Origin: Flavobacterium fontis
Lineage (GTDB): Bacteria; Bacteroidota; Bacteroidia; Flavobacteriales; Flavobacteriaceae
Length of the DNA stretch: 64,000 nt
Reading direction: 5' to 3'
NCBI RefSeq assembly: GCF_900129405.1
Contig: NZ_FQVQ01000001.1
Span: forward strand, 310,001 to 374,000
The translations under genes and the position numbers were made by a program. This document shows positions 36,101 through 43,742 of this stretch, in pieces; the stretch's first letter is position 1, and every line of letters starts with the position of its first letter. The notes beneath the pieces are model-generated. The model was given only the letters and a program-made list of their open reading frames with translations. It searched no databases and was not told where the DNA came from.

Positions 36101-36594
36101 TGTTGTGCGGTATAATCTCCTTTCAGGTTGATGTTTAAAATTGGCACTTCTTCTGAAATGTTCAATTCAAAAACATTCGGTTCTACCTTACTTCCGTTGT
36201 CAAGGTTCGGCCAATCGGTATCGGCTTTGGCATTGTCTACTTTGTCTTTGATTTTTTGTTTGGCCAATTCAATGCCAATCTTATCGTCAAATTCGACAAT
36301 AATCATTCCGTAATCTTGAAAAGAGCTCGAGGTGATTTTGTTTACTCCACTGATGTTTTTAAACTCTTTTTCCAAGGGTTTGATGACCAATTTTTCCACA
36401 TCTTCGGCCGAGTTCCCTGGGAAAACCGACGAAATATAGACCTTGTTTTCAATAATTTCTGGAAAATCCTCCCGCGGCATCGTAATGTACGAGTAGATTC
36501 CAGCCACCACGATGATAAAGGTGAGAATGTAAACCGTTACGCGATTGTCTACCGCCCAACTGGATATGCTAAATTCTTTGTTATGTTTGCTCAT
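33127..36594 (-). CDS. RND-family efflux permease
   Basis: 1155 residues, the AcrB/CusA-type inner-membrane proton-driven pump. The N-terminus is SSWAVDNRVTVYILTFIIVV. The proton-relay Asp pair is present in GMLVDDGIVVVDN (about residue 410). Twelve membrane segments in two halves and two large periplasmic loops are apparent, with the second-half motif GIVVKNGIVLMDF. It is somewhat longer than AcrB because of an extra segment between membrane helices 6 and 7. It lies 30 bp downstream of the adaptor gene, last in the YceI-TetR-TolC-adaptor-permease operon. The substrate class cannot be read from the sequence. Confidence 0.93.
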   Translation of the reverse strand: MSKHNKEFSISSWAVDNRVTVYILTFIIVVAGIYSYITMPREDFPEIIENKVYISSVFPGNSAEDVEKLVIKPLEKEFKNISGVNKITSSSFQDYGMIIVEFDDKIGIELAKQKIKDKVDNAKADTDWPNLDNGSKVEPNVFELNISEEVPILNINLKGDYTAQQLKKFGEKLQDDIEEVPEVKKVEILGVDDKEVEIAVDIFKMTAAQVSFDDIQSTVRNENMTLSGGNLISQGSRNNIRIIGEMKDPAELNDIIVKSFGGSVYLKDIATIRFKEKERTTYAREKGKEVVMLNVKKRSGENMISAIEQAREKVSEAQANYLPKNLTIELTSDQSSRVEHQVDELSNHIIFGIILVMLVLMFTMGLRNSLFVGAAIPLSMFIAFALLASMGKTLNTMVLFGLVMGLGMLVDDGIVVVDNVFANMKKGMSRIQASKLGIGEIAWPVISSTATTLMAFLPFALWPGTMGKFMIYFPLTLSVTLGASLFVAMVVNAAMTGGSMDIEDRNIKRKGLKRNSIFIGLGAVIFLIAGYTTGSVFLKSMGHIAVLVLGMMWAYHLKIYQWTQDFQHSFFPRMEEKYKVFLAKILTGKRAWYAFFGIIGMLVLSFVLLGIFPRKVLFFPDNIPNQVITYIEYPQGTDIEKTNKATLFVEKQIIGILSKYVDTQEKKNFLAESIVSQVGVGAGNPNVDAGSANETPYKGKVTVNFREFKFRRGINTADLLEEIRRSVKGIPGATVTVEKDSNGPPAGYPISLELRGEDYEAMLAEAQKIIAYLNAKNIEGIEKLQVDINKDSPELEVNVDRANAGSLGISTGQLGFTLRRSVYGQEISTYKEGDDDYNIVMRMQEDQRKNENILFNQSLTFRNPNNGQIMQVPISAVSDTKKTNTFNMIKRKNHKRVMTIYSNVLTGYNADAITKDIAQQLEGYPFPKDINYGFSGVQEEQGKNQAFLNIAFLLAIAGITLIIVLQFNSISKTMVILFTVLLSFSGVFYGYVIANMDFVILMTMMGIISLAGIVVKNGIVLMDFFVLLMDRKVEEKGVESHDDLTLDEIKEVIVESGKSRLRPVLLTALTAVLGLIPLAIGLNFNFFTLITELNPHIFIGGDNVIFWGPLAWTIIFGLTYATILTLVIVPVMFFLVKRIKYRLRDRRKARLEAEA

Positions 36595-36624
36595 GTTTGT
36601 TGTTATGAGATGGTTTTATCTTTA

Positions 36625-37770
36625 TTAAAAATTCAACTTCATTCCTTCTGAAATTGTGTTTACTCCATCGGTGACAATCACATCATCAGCGCTAACGCCT
36701 TCGAGAATTTCGGTCAAATTATCAGAAGATTGTCCTGTTTTCACGATGGTTTTCTTGGCTTTACCTGTTTTTCCATCCCGATCAATCACTGTATAGACAT
36801 AGCTGTTTCCATCGGCATCTTTTTGAATCACGTTCGAAGGTACAACCACCGCATTTTTGTTGGTGTAATCGATGATACGCAATTTGGCTACCTGATTCGG
36901 ACGCAACAATCCTTGGGGGTTGGGAACACTTACCTCAATGCCAAAGCTACGGTTGCTGGGGTTGATAAATTTACCCACTTGACGCACTTTTCCTTTGTAC
37001 ATTTTCCCAATGGAGGTGAGCAATACATCTACTTCAGTCCCCACTTTTAATTTGCCTACATACGTTTCTGGAACTGTAGTTGACACATACATATTGCTTA
37101 CATTGACAATACGCATCAATCCTTGTGGGGAGCCTGGACCCACCACTTGTCCTTTTTCAACATATACTTCATCGATGGTTCCCGTGAAAGGCGCACGAAT
37201 AATGGTTTTGGCCAATTGTGCTTTTAATTGTGCGACCCCTTTTTGGGCTGTTACCATGTTGGTTTGCGCTTGTAAGTATTGCATTTCAGAACCAATTTTC
37301 TTGTCCCAAAGGTTTTTTTGACGGTCGAAATTGGTTTTGGCCAAAGCGTATTGGTTTTCTAAACTCGCCAATTGCTGACTTAATCCAGCATCGTCAACGC
37401 GTCCCAAGATTTGTCCTTTACTCACTTGCTGCCCTGCTTTGACATTCAAGGCGATTAGCGTACCGCTGAATTCCGGTTGAATAAGGATGTTTTCTTTGGT
37501 GTCAACATTTCCTTGCACTTCAAGATAATGGGTAAAAAGAGTGTCTTTTACCGTGGCAATGCCTACCAATGCTTCATCCACTTTGACATTTAAGGCGCTC
37601 AAGGCGGCATCGATCTTGTTGATATCCGCTTGTAGTTGCGATTTTTTTGCTTGTAATTCGGTTACTTTTTTGCCTTCAATTAAGGCGTCAATCGAAGCGG
37701 ATGATGCTTCTTTTTGACCACAAGAAATCAAAAGGGCAGTGGTCAGTACGAGGGTGATATATTTTTTCAT
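36625..37770 (-). CDS. RND efflux periplasmic adaptor (membrane fusion lipoprotein)
   Basis: 381 residues. It begins with a lipoprotein signal ending LLISC, so it is probably anchored to the inner membrane by Cys17. A coiled-coil-prone stretch (about 30-65) precedes the split lipoyl/barrel-sandwich domain (GTLIALNVKAGQQVSKGQIL and TIIRAPFTGTIDEVYVEKGQ). A helical hairpin and beta-barrel domains complete the fold. It connects the RND permease to the TolC-like channel encoded next to it, 15 bp away. Confidence 0.93.
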   Translation of the reverse strand: MKKYITLVLTTALLISCGQKEASSASIDALIEGKKVTELQAKKSQLQADINKIDAALSALNVKVDEALVGIATVKDTLFTHYLEVQGNVDTKENILIQPEFSGTLIALNVKAGQQVSKGQILGRVDDAGLSQQLASLENQYALAKTNFDRQKNLWDKKIGSEMQYLQAQTNMVTAQKGVAQLKAQLAKTIIRAPFTGTIDEVYVEKGQVVGPGSPQGLMRIVNVSNMYVSTTVPETYVGKLKVGTEVDVLLTSIGKMYKGKVRQVGKFINPSNRSFGIEVSVPNPQGLLRPNQVAKLRIIDYTNKNAVVVPSNVIQKDADGNSYVYTVIDRDGKTGKAKKTIVKTGQSSDNLTEILEGVSADDVIVTDGVNTISEGMKLNF

Positions 37771-37785
37771 GAAAGGAAAGTTTAT

Positions 37786-39126
37786 TTAGTTTTTACTGAG
37801 TAATTTTTCTAAGGCTGCACGTTTGGTGATGACATCGACCATAGCTTGCAAATACGATTGTTGTGCGCTGTACAATTGACGCTGCGCATCGGTCAAATCA
37901 AAACTTGAGGTCAACCCCTCTTTGAATTTGATTTGATTTTTGGATTCAATGCGCTCTGCCAAATTCATGCTGTTTTTGGACGTGCCCAATTGCTCCAAAG
38001 AGAATTCATAATCGCTTTTGGCTTTTTCAAATTGAAGTTTCAAGGTTTGTTCCAACTCGGTCAAACGGGTTTTCGATTGTTCTACAGCAATTTTTGCTTG
38101 TTGTGTACGAGCACTTCGCCCCAAACTACTAAAGATTGGCACGGTTAATCCCAATCCTACATTGGAATAATTAAACCATAATTGGTCGCTGTTGAACATG
38201 GTAAAACGGTTGCCAAAGGTATTCGCACCAAAGTTGACTTGTGCTCCCAAAGAGGGTAAGGCTTTACTTTTCTCGAGTTTTAACAACAATTCCGAACTGG
38301 TCAAGGTGTTTTGTCCAATTTGATAATCGATGTTGTTTTTGACTTCAAATTGTTCTTTCAAAATGGCCAAATCCATATTGGTTTGGGTCAAAAATTCAAG
38401 CTTGTCTTTCAGGGTTAATTGGTCTTCGAGGTTGATGCCCAAAACAAGTTTCAACATGTCCAATGCAATTCGTTTCTGACGTTTTACATTTTCTAAGGCA
38501 CTGTTTACCGAGGCCAACGTAATCTGAAGTTGTTCGACACTTTCTTCTTCGGCAAAACCGTTTTTATAGATTTCCCGAGTGTCTGAAAGGGTTTTCTCTA
38601 AAGCCGCTTTGTTGCGATCGAAAATAAGAATACTCTCATCGGCCAAAAGCACATTTCCGTAGGTTGTGGTTACAATTTCCCGCAATTCGCGATTGGTTTT
38701 GACTTTGGCATTTTCGGATATTTTCAAATAGGTCTTCGCCGATTGTAAGCCCACCAGGTAGGAACCGTCAAAGAGCAATTGTGATAAAGTCACCACGGCA
38801 TTCATATTGTGTTTTGTTCCAAAAGCTACTGGAATAAATTCGCCGGGTTGTCCGCCAAAAAACTCAGCAGGAATCAACGATTGTTGGAGGCGAAAGTTGT
38901 CTTGGTAACTCACATTTCCATTGATTTGGGGTAATCCCATAGTTGTGGTTTCCCATTTTTTCTTTTTCGCCGCTTCTACATCACGATTGGCATTGATGGC
39001 CGAATAGTTGTATTGGATGGCATGATCTATCGCCTCCTTCAGCGTAAAGGCATACGCTTGAGGCTGTTCTTGTGCCTTCAGCAGCACAGGGAGCAGCAGT
39101 AAGACTGCAAAGATTTTGGTTTTCAT
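37786..39126 (-). CDS. TolC-family outer-membrane efflux protein
   Basis: 446 residues with a signal peptide (MKTKIFAVLLLLPVLLKAQ). Two OEP repeats with long amphipathic helices are visible: LKEAIDHAIQYNYSAINANRDVEAAKKK near the front, and a second near VGLGLTVPIFSSLGRSAR and NQIKFKEGLTSSFDLTDAQ. It forms the outer-membrane exit duct of the tripartite pump with the neighbouring adaptor and permease. It lies 11 bp after the TetR gene. Confidence 0.93.
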   Translation of the reverse strand: MKTKIFAVLLLLPVLLKAQEQPQAYAFTLKEAIDHAIQYNYSAINANRDVEAAKKKKWETTTMGLPQINGNVSYQDNFRLQQSLIPAEFFGGQPGEFIPVAFGTKHNMNAVVTLSQLLFDGSYLVGLQSAKTYLKISENAKVKTNRELREIVTTTYGNVLLADESILIFDRNKAALEKTLSDTREIYKNGFAEEESVEQLQITLASVNSALENVKRQKRIALDMLKLVLGINLEDQLTLKDKLEFLTQTNMDLAILKEQFEVKNNIDYQIGQNTLTSSELLLKLEKSKALPSLGAQVNFGANTFGNRFTMFNSDQLWFNYSNVGLGLTVPIFSSLGRSARTQQAKIAVEQSKTRLTELEQTLKLQFEKAKSDYEFSLEQLGTSKNSMNLAERIESKNQIKFKEGLTSSFDLTDAQRQLYSAQQSYLQAMVDVITKRAALEKLLSKN

Positions 39127-39137
39127 TGGATTGATGA

Positions 39138-39731
39138 TTAAGTATGTAGGGTTAATTGTCTTTCTAATTCTTCCAAACCAGCAGGCGTGGCTATGGCTCG
39201 GGTGTGGTATTCAAGCGCTTTGGCCTCCAATTCAGAAGCATCTTTTTCGTATAAGGTGTTTTCATTGATGGAAAAAATTAGCGTATAATAAAATTGTACA
39301 GCAGCAGCAATGTCAACCTCTGGGCGATACAATCCTTCGGCGATTCCTTTTTCAATGTTTTGGGTAAAAAGTTGACTGCAATCTTGAATTTCATTGGCCA
39401 TCATCTTTTCATAGATTTCAGGATAATGTTTTTTCAATTGATAGGCTGGCGAATGATCAAACGATTGAAACATTTCTTTAAACATCTTGCGGATTTCAAA
39501 GTTTTCAGCGATGGCATTGTGGTTTTGAGCGACCACTTCATCCATGAGCATGTGAATTTTTTGATGCACGACTTCGGTACCTTCCTCGATTAATTTTTCT
39601 TTGTTGCTGAAATACTTGTAAATCGTTTTTTTTGAAATACACATTTCACAAGCAATGTCATCCATAGTAACACTTTTGAAGCCCAACTTCAAAAACATTT
39701 CGGTTGCTTTTTTGATGATTTTCTCTTTCAT
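39138..39731 (-). CDS. TetR/AcrR-family transcriptional regulator
   Basis: 197 residues. The N-terminal DNA-binding domain is typical: MFLKLGFKSVTMDDIACEM, then CISKKTIYKYFSNKEKLI (helix-turn-helix about residues 22-45). The rest is the variable ligand-binding helical domain. It is encoded inside the efflux operon between the YceI-like gene (9 bp gap) and tolC (11 bp gap), so it is expressed together with the pump. I infer that it binds the 28-bp inverted repeat at 40279-40306, giving autoregulation, and the near-identical copy at 41646-41673 in front of the NDH-2 gene. Confidence 0.93.
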   Translation of the reverse strand: MKEKIIKKATEMFLKLGFKSVTMDDIACEMCISKKTIYKYFSNKEKLIEEGTEVVHQKIHMLMDEVVAQNHNAIAENFEIRKMFKEMFQSFDHSPAYQLKKHYPEIYEKMMANEIQDCSQLFTQNIEKGIAEGLYRPEVDIAAAVQFYYTLIFSINENTLYEKDASELEAKALEYHTRAIATPAGLEELERQLTLHT

Positions 39732-39740
39732 GATATTCGA

Positions 39741-40247
39741 TTAAGCGACAGCATAGTGTTTAAATTCAATGTGAGCCGTTAAGGTTAAATTTTGTCCCAA
39801 CGGATACCCATCGATAAGAATCGGGCCGTTGTTGTTCCACCCAAATTCACGTTTATTCAAAATGCCATATATTTCAAATGACGCTTTCTCCCCATCGTTT
39901 TCTTGCGTCAAATCGGTGAGCACTAATTCCAATTCCACGATACGACTTACATTGTTAAGGGTAAGAATGCCTTTGATAAAATTGATGTTGGGATTAATTT
40001 TTTGAAACGACAAGGATTTAAAACTGATACGCGGTGACGTATGCGAAGCGATGGTTCCCTTAGCGGAGGTCGCCGAAAGGTCTAAATCAAATTCGAGTTG
40101 CGCATCGGTTAGTTCTTTAGCGTTCAAAACGATAGAGCCTGTTCCTGACTGTAAAGTGCTGTTGATGTACCGACGCACTCGGCGGGCGGGTTTCAACACC
40201 ACTGCAGAAGCTTCTGGGTCTAGGGTCCAATGGGTATTCGGATGCAT
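39741..40247 (-). CDS. YceI-like lipocalin-fold protein
   Basis: 168 residues, without a signal peptide. The YceI pattern is recognisable: WTLDPEASAVVLKPARRV, a hydrophobic beta-rich body, GILTLNNVSRIVELEL, and the end NLTLTAHIEF. YceI proteins bind isoprenoid or other lipid-like molecules in a beta barrel. This copy is cytoplasmic by its N-terminus and is the first gene of the efflux operon, 9 bp before tetR. A role in carrying or sensing a lipophilic pump substrate is speculation. Confidence 0.8.
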   Translation of the reverse strand: MHPNTHWTLDPEASAVVLKPARRVRRYINSTLQSGTGSIVLNAKELTDAQLEFDLDLSATSAKGTIASHTSPRISFKSLSFQKINPNINFIKGILTLNNVSRIVELELVLTDLTQENDGEKASFEIYGILNKREFGWNNNGPILIDGYPLGQNLTLTAHIEFKHYAVA

Positions 40248-40266
40248 GATAGTTTTTTTAACGGTT

Positions 40267-40306
40267 CAAAAGTAGATAGGAAACTTTAAATACTAAAATA
40301 GTTTCC
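40267..40306 (-). promoter_or_regulatory. Promoter and inferred TetR operator of the efflux operon
   Basis: On the minus strand the -7 element TACTTTTG lies at 40267-40274. Four bases away begins a 28-bp inverted repeat at 40279-40306 with arms GGAAACT and AGTTTCC. The repeat also holds an inner palindrome ACTATTTTAGT and covers the space between -7 and -33, a position where bound protein would block RNA polymerase. The same arrangement recurs at 41634-41673, and the repeats differ at one base. The presence of the repeat is observed; its recognition by the adjacent TetR protein is inference. Confidence 0.7.
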
Positions 40307-40334
40307 TTGTTCTTAACTGAAAATTAACATTTCA

Positions 40335-41609
40335 CTAGGGAGTTTTTGTTCGGTCGGGGCGAATGATCATCCGCAATGAGGAATTGCGACTGAAATACGC
40401 CAAAGCCCAATGGTAGAGCGTGTTTACTTTGTTACGCGGCATGGACAGCGACATCAAATGCACCAACAACCAGGTGAGCCAAGCCAAGAATCCACTGAAA
40501 TGCCAGTTGGGACGAACCAAGTCGACCACCGCCTTATTGCGTCCAATGATGGCCATCGAACCTTTATCGTTGTAATGAAAAGGAATTGGAGGTTGGTTTT
40601 TAAGTTCGCGCACAATATTTTTTGCAAAGTTGCATCCTTGTTGCATGGCGACTTGAGCCACTTGAGGATGGCCGTTCGGGAAATCGGGATCGGTTTCCAT
40701 CAAAGCGGTATCGCCAAGCGCATACACATTGGAGGTACCTTCCACCATGTGATAGGCATTCACGCGCAAGCGGTTTCCTCGACCGTAACTTTTTTCATCC
40801 AACCCTTCAAAACGACGGGCAGTGACACCCGCAGCCCAAATCAGGTTTCGCGCTCGAAGGGTACTGCCATCGCGCAAGCTTACGGTTTCCCCATCATAAT
40901 CCACCACATGGCTGTTTAAACGCACTTCAACCCCCAATTCTTGGATGGCTTGTAAGGTGGCTTTTTGGGCTTGGGGACTCATCGGAGAAAGTAATTCCGA
41001 ACCCCCGTCAATAAGGTAAATTTTGGAAGGAGTTAAATGCGCCAATTCGGGATATTCTTGTGCGATAATGGTTTTGCTCATTTCGGCAAACATTCCCGAC
41101 AATTCCACACCTGTCGGTCCCCCGCCGGTCACCACAATCGTCATTAATTCACGTTGCTCTTGCGGGTCCTGACTGTTGGCCGCTTTTTCGATCCGTTGCA
41201 ACATCAAATTGCGCATGATTAAGGCTTCTTCTAAGGTTTTCATTGGAATGGCATGACGTTGCACATTTTCCATTCCAAAAAAATTGGTTGTTGTTCCCGT
41301 GGCCAAGACCAGGTAATCATACGATAGACTTCCGTTATTTAAGTTGATTGTATTTTTCTCCCAAGCAATGGATTGCAATTCGCCCATCCAAAATTTCAAG
41401 TTCCGTGTTCCTGAAAACATTTTTCGGAAAGGATAACTGATAGAAGAAATCTCCAAAAATCCCGTGGCCACTTGGTACAAAAGGGGTGGAAAAAAATTGT
41501 AATTGTTTTTATCTACAAGGGTGATGTCAAGGTGCGGATGGTTGGCCAATTGGCGGGCAACATTCATTCCCGCAAAGCCACCGCCCACAATAACCACATG
41601 CTTTTTCAT
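40335..41609 (-). CDS. NAD(P)/FAD-dependent oxidoreductase, type II NADH dehydrogenase
   Basis: 424 residues from the ATG at 41609 (MKKHVVIVGGGFAGMNVARQL). The FAD-binding Rossmann motif is GGGFAGMNVA, and the second dinucleotide site is VVTGGGPTGVELSGMFAEM. AAGVTARRF and YALGDTA are characteristic of NDH-2 enzymes. The C-terminal FLAWLTWLLVHLMSL is hydrophobic or amphipathic and probably ties it to the membrane. It oxidises NADH with quinone reduction and without proton pumping. It is a single gene whose promoter carries the same inverted repeat as the efflux operon. Confidence 0.9.
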   Translation of the reverse strand: MKKHVVIVGGGFAGMNVARQLANHPHLDITLVDKNNYNFFPPLLYQVATGFLEISSISYPFRKMFSGTRNLKFWMGELQSIAWEKNTINLNNGSLSYDYLVLATGTTTNFFGMENVQRHAIPMKTLEEALIMRNLMLQRIEKAANSQDPQEQRELMTIVVTGGGPTGVELSGMFAEMSKTIIAQEYPELAHLTPSKIYLIDGGSELLSPMSPQAQKATLQAIQELGVEVRLNSHVVDYDGETVSLRDGSTLRARNLIWAAGVTARRFEGLDEKSYGRGNRLRVNAYHMVEGTSNVYALGDTALMETDPDFPNGHPQVAQVAMQQGCNFAKNIVRELKNQPPIPFHYNDKGSMAIIGRNKAVVDLVRPNWHFSGFLAWLTWLLVHLMSLSMPRNKVNTLYHWALAYFSRNSSLRMIIRPDRTKTP

Positions 41610-41633
41610 GGGTAGGCGATTTAAAATTCGGCA

Positions 41634-41673
41634 CAAAAGTAAAGAGGAAACTTTTAATACTAAAATAGTTTCC
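41634..41673 (-). promoter_or_regulatory. Promoter and inferred TetR operator of the NDH-2 gene
   Basis: The -7 element TACTTTTG on the minus strand (41634-41641) is followed after 4 bases by a 28-bp inverted repeat (41646-41673) identical at 27 of 28 bases to that at 40279-40306. A further conserved stretch, GTTAAGAACA on the minus strand, lies just upstream of both repeats. Confidence 0.7.
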
Positions 41674-41769
41674 GTGTTCTTAACGCTAATTTAACACGCT
41701 CGAAATTGAAGTGGAGTAGAAGGAATCGCTTTGAAATTCATTAGCTTTGTCGGGAGTAATTTATATTTT

Positions 41770-42744
41770 ATGCAGCCGCTCGCTTCTTACCAACAATTGA
41801 TTGCCGACTATTTTGAATCGCTTGCCGTCATCAAAGAACCTCGCAATTTATACGAACCTATTCAATACATTTTATCGCTTGGCGGAAAACGCATGCGCCC
41901 CGTACTCACCTTGATGGCTACGGATGTATTTGATGGCGATTGTAAAAAAGCGTTGGCGGCCGCTACTGCGGTTGAGGTTTTTCATAATTTTTCATTGGTA
42001 CACGATGATATTATGGACGATGCACCGCTGCGTCGTGGGAATGAAACGGTACATGAAAAATGGAATATCAATACGGGTATTCTTTCTGGGGATGCTATGC
42101 TGATTTTAGCGTACCAACATTTTGAAGAATACGAACCTGAGGTTTTCCGTGAGTTGGCTAAATTGTTTAGCAAAACAGCCATTGAAGTCTGCGAAGGACA
42201 GCAATACGATGTTGATTTTGAAACCCGTGATGATGTGACGTTGGATGCGTATTTGAAAATGATTGAATACAAAACTGCGGTACTCGTTGGTGCCGCCCTG
42301 AAAATGGGGGCGATCGTGGCGGGAACTTCTGCCGAAAATGCCAATTTGATTTATGATTTTGGTCGAAATTTAGGCATCGCGTTTCAATTGCAAGACGATT
42401 ATTTGGATGCTTTTGGGGATCCCGCCACCTTCGGAAAACAAGTTGGAGGTGACATTATAGAAAATAAAAAAACCTACCTCTATTTGAAAGCGCTGGAGTT
42501 TGCTTCGCCCAGCGAACGCGAGCAATTGGCGCATCTTTTTTCGATTCAACCCGCGGATAATACGGATAAAATCCATTCGGTAAAGGAATTGTTTGTCAGT
42601 ACTGGGGCTGCTGCGGCTACGCAAGAGGCTATTAAAAACTTCACGTTCAAATCTTTTGAAACACTGGCGCTGATGGATATCCACGAAGACAAGAAAGCCA
42701 TGTTGCGCGCTTTTGGGGAAAAATTGATGAATCGAAACGTGTAA
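41770..42744 (+). CDS. Polyprenyl diphosphate synthase (trans-type)
   Basis: 324 residues from the ATG at 41770. The open frame extends 13 codons upstream to a TTG, but a TAGCTTTG -7 element at 41742-41749 lies inside that part. The first Asp-rich motif is at residues 79-84 (VHDDIMDDAPLRRG), preceded by GGKRMRP. The second is LQDDYLDAFGD. The enzyme condenses isopentenyl diphosphate to a longer all-trans prenyl chain; the product length is not clear from sequence. It could supply the quinone side chain. The next gene starts 3 bp after its stop. Confidence 0.92.
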   Translation: MQPLASYQQLIADYFESLAVIKEPRNLYEPIQYILSLGGKRMRPVLTLMATDVFDGDCKKALAAATAVEVFHNFSLVHDDIMDDAPLRRGNETVHEKWNINTGILSGDAMLILAYQHFEEYEPEVFRELAKLFSKTAIEVCEGQQYDVDFETRDDVTLDAYLKMIEYKTAVLVGAALKMGAIVAGTSAENANLIYDFGRNLGIAFQLQDDYLDAFGDPATFGKQVGGDIIENKKTYLYLKALEFASPSEREQLAHLFSIQPADNTDKIHSVKELFVSTGAAAATQEAIKNFTFKSFETLALMDIHEDKKAMLRAFGEKLMNRNV

Positions 42745-42747
42745 TTC

Positions 42748-43101
42748 ATGACCTTTCAAGCTCCTGCCACTACCGACCAATTGCTGCATGAAGCAGAATC
42801 CATTCAACTCTACGGGAAGTTGCTGGAGCAAATCAACAAAGATTTTAATTTGGCCAACGAACCCGTCGATTTTCATCCTTCAACGTCGCCTGAGGAGCTA
42901 AAAATTCAATTGCACGAAAAAATCTATCGACTCCTTCAACACCGCTATGCCGAACTTCTGAATCTGTTGTACATCATTGACGTTCCCGAGGATAACCTCA
43001 AGCAACTCGATGGTGCCGACACCGCCGTATTGGCCGAGCAAATTGCGTATTTGGTTTTACGTCGCGAATGGATGAAAGTGTGGTTTCGGGCGCATTACTA
43101 A
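42748..43101 (+). CDS. Conserved-looking small protein of unknown function
   Basis: 117 residues, soluble, largely helical, with no signal peptide or membrane segment. I do not recognise a domain. Visible features are the segment ELKIQLHEKIYRLLQHRYAELLNLLY and a hydrophobic end, LVLRREWMKVWFRAHY. It starts 3 bp after the polyprenyl synthase stop, so it is surely co-translated with it, and it overlaps the opposite gene by 4 bp at their 3' ends. The position suggests a link to prenyl or quinone metabolism but nothing more. Confidence 0.75.
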   Translation: MTFQAPATTDQLLHEAESIQLYGKLLEQINKDFNLANEPVDFHPSTSPEELKIQLHEKIYRLLQHRYAELLNLLYIIDVPEDNLKQLDGADTAVLAEQIAYLVLRREWMKVWFRAHY

Positions 43102-43625
43102 AAAAACGCCCGCACAAAAGGCATAAAGGCATCTCCATACACGCCTTGATCGGCACGAAATAACACATTGTACCGAAATCCGATAGTCACTCCATCCACA
43201 CGGTACCCAGCCCCCAAGAACAAACCCGTGTTCCAGAAGTTGTCGGATAGGTTGTTGAAATCGGACTTCAAATTGACCCGTAATTGCTCCAGCTCTAAAG
43301 AAATTTGCACCTCTTCAATGGGGTTCACTAAGCCAATCCAAGTGACGCCATACATTTGTGAAGAAAAGTTATTTCTCTCCCGCAAACTACTATACTGAAG
43401 GCCGACACCCGTTGCTAAATAATTGTTAAAGTTATACAGGGCCGTTGGGGCCACCGAAAAACTCGAAAATCCACTTCCAATCGCCAATCCAAATCCACCG
43501 CCAAACTGCACCTTATCCCAGAATTTAGAGGGCGTTTTATCCTGTGCAAAACCTGAAACAGTTAGCGTTAAAAACAGTAGTATTTGTAAAGGTTTTGTTA
43601 AAAATTTAGCAACTTTATTTCGCAT
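43098..43625 (-). CDS. Outer-membrane beta-barrel-like small protein
   Basis: 175 residues with a signal peptide (LLFLTLTVSGFAQ). The mature part alternates hydrophobic and polar residues with Gly and aromatic residues (FGGGFGLAIGSGFSSFSVAP, TGLFLGAGYRVDGV) and ends in Phe (FVRAFF), as outer-membrane barrels do. Proteins of this kind in flavobacteria are sometimes labelled alpha-ketoglutarate decarboxylase, which seems to be a transfer from the neighbouring sucA; nothing here resembles an enzyme. It is divergent from sucA. Confidence 0.72.
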   Translation of the reverse strand: MRNKVAKFLTKPLQILLFLTLTVSGFAQDKTPSKFWDKVQFGGGFGLAIGSGFSSFSVAPTALYNFNNYLATGVGLQYSSLRERNNFSSQMYGVTWIGLVNPIEEVQISLELEQLRVNLKSDFNNLSDNFWNTGLFLGAGYRVDGVTIGFRYNVLFRADQGVYGDAFMPFVRAFF

Positions 43626-43669
43626 GTTTTGGTATATATTTATTTAGCGACATAAATGTAGTAAAAACA

Positions 43670-43700
43670 TTGAAAGATTGTTATAAATGTCATACTTTTG
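43670..43700 (+). promoter_or_regulatory. Promoter of sucA
   Basis: TTG at 43670-43672 and TACTTTTG at 43693-43700 are separated by 20 bp. The leader to the ATG is about 40 bases. Confidence 0.55.
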
Positions 43701-43742
43701 CCCTAATTTTTCACACAACAAGTCTACATACCCAACTATAGC

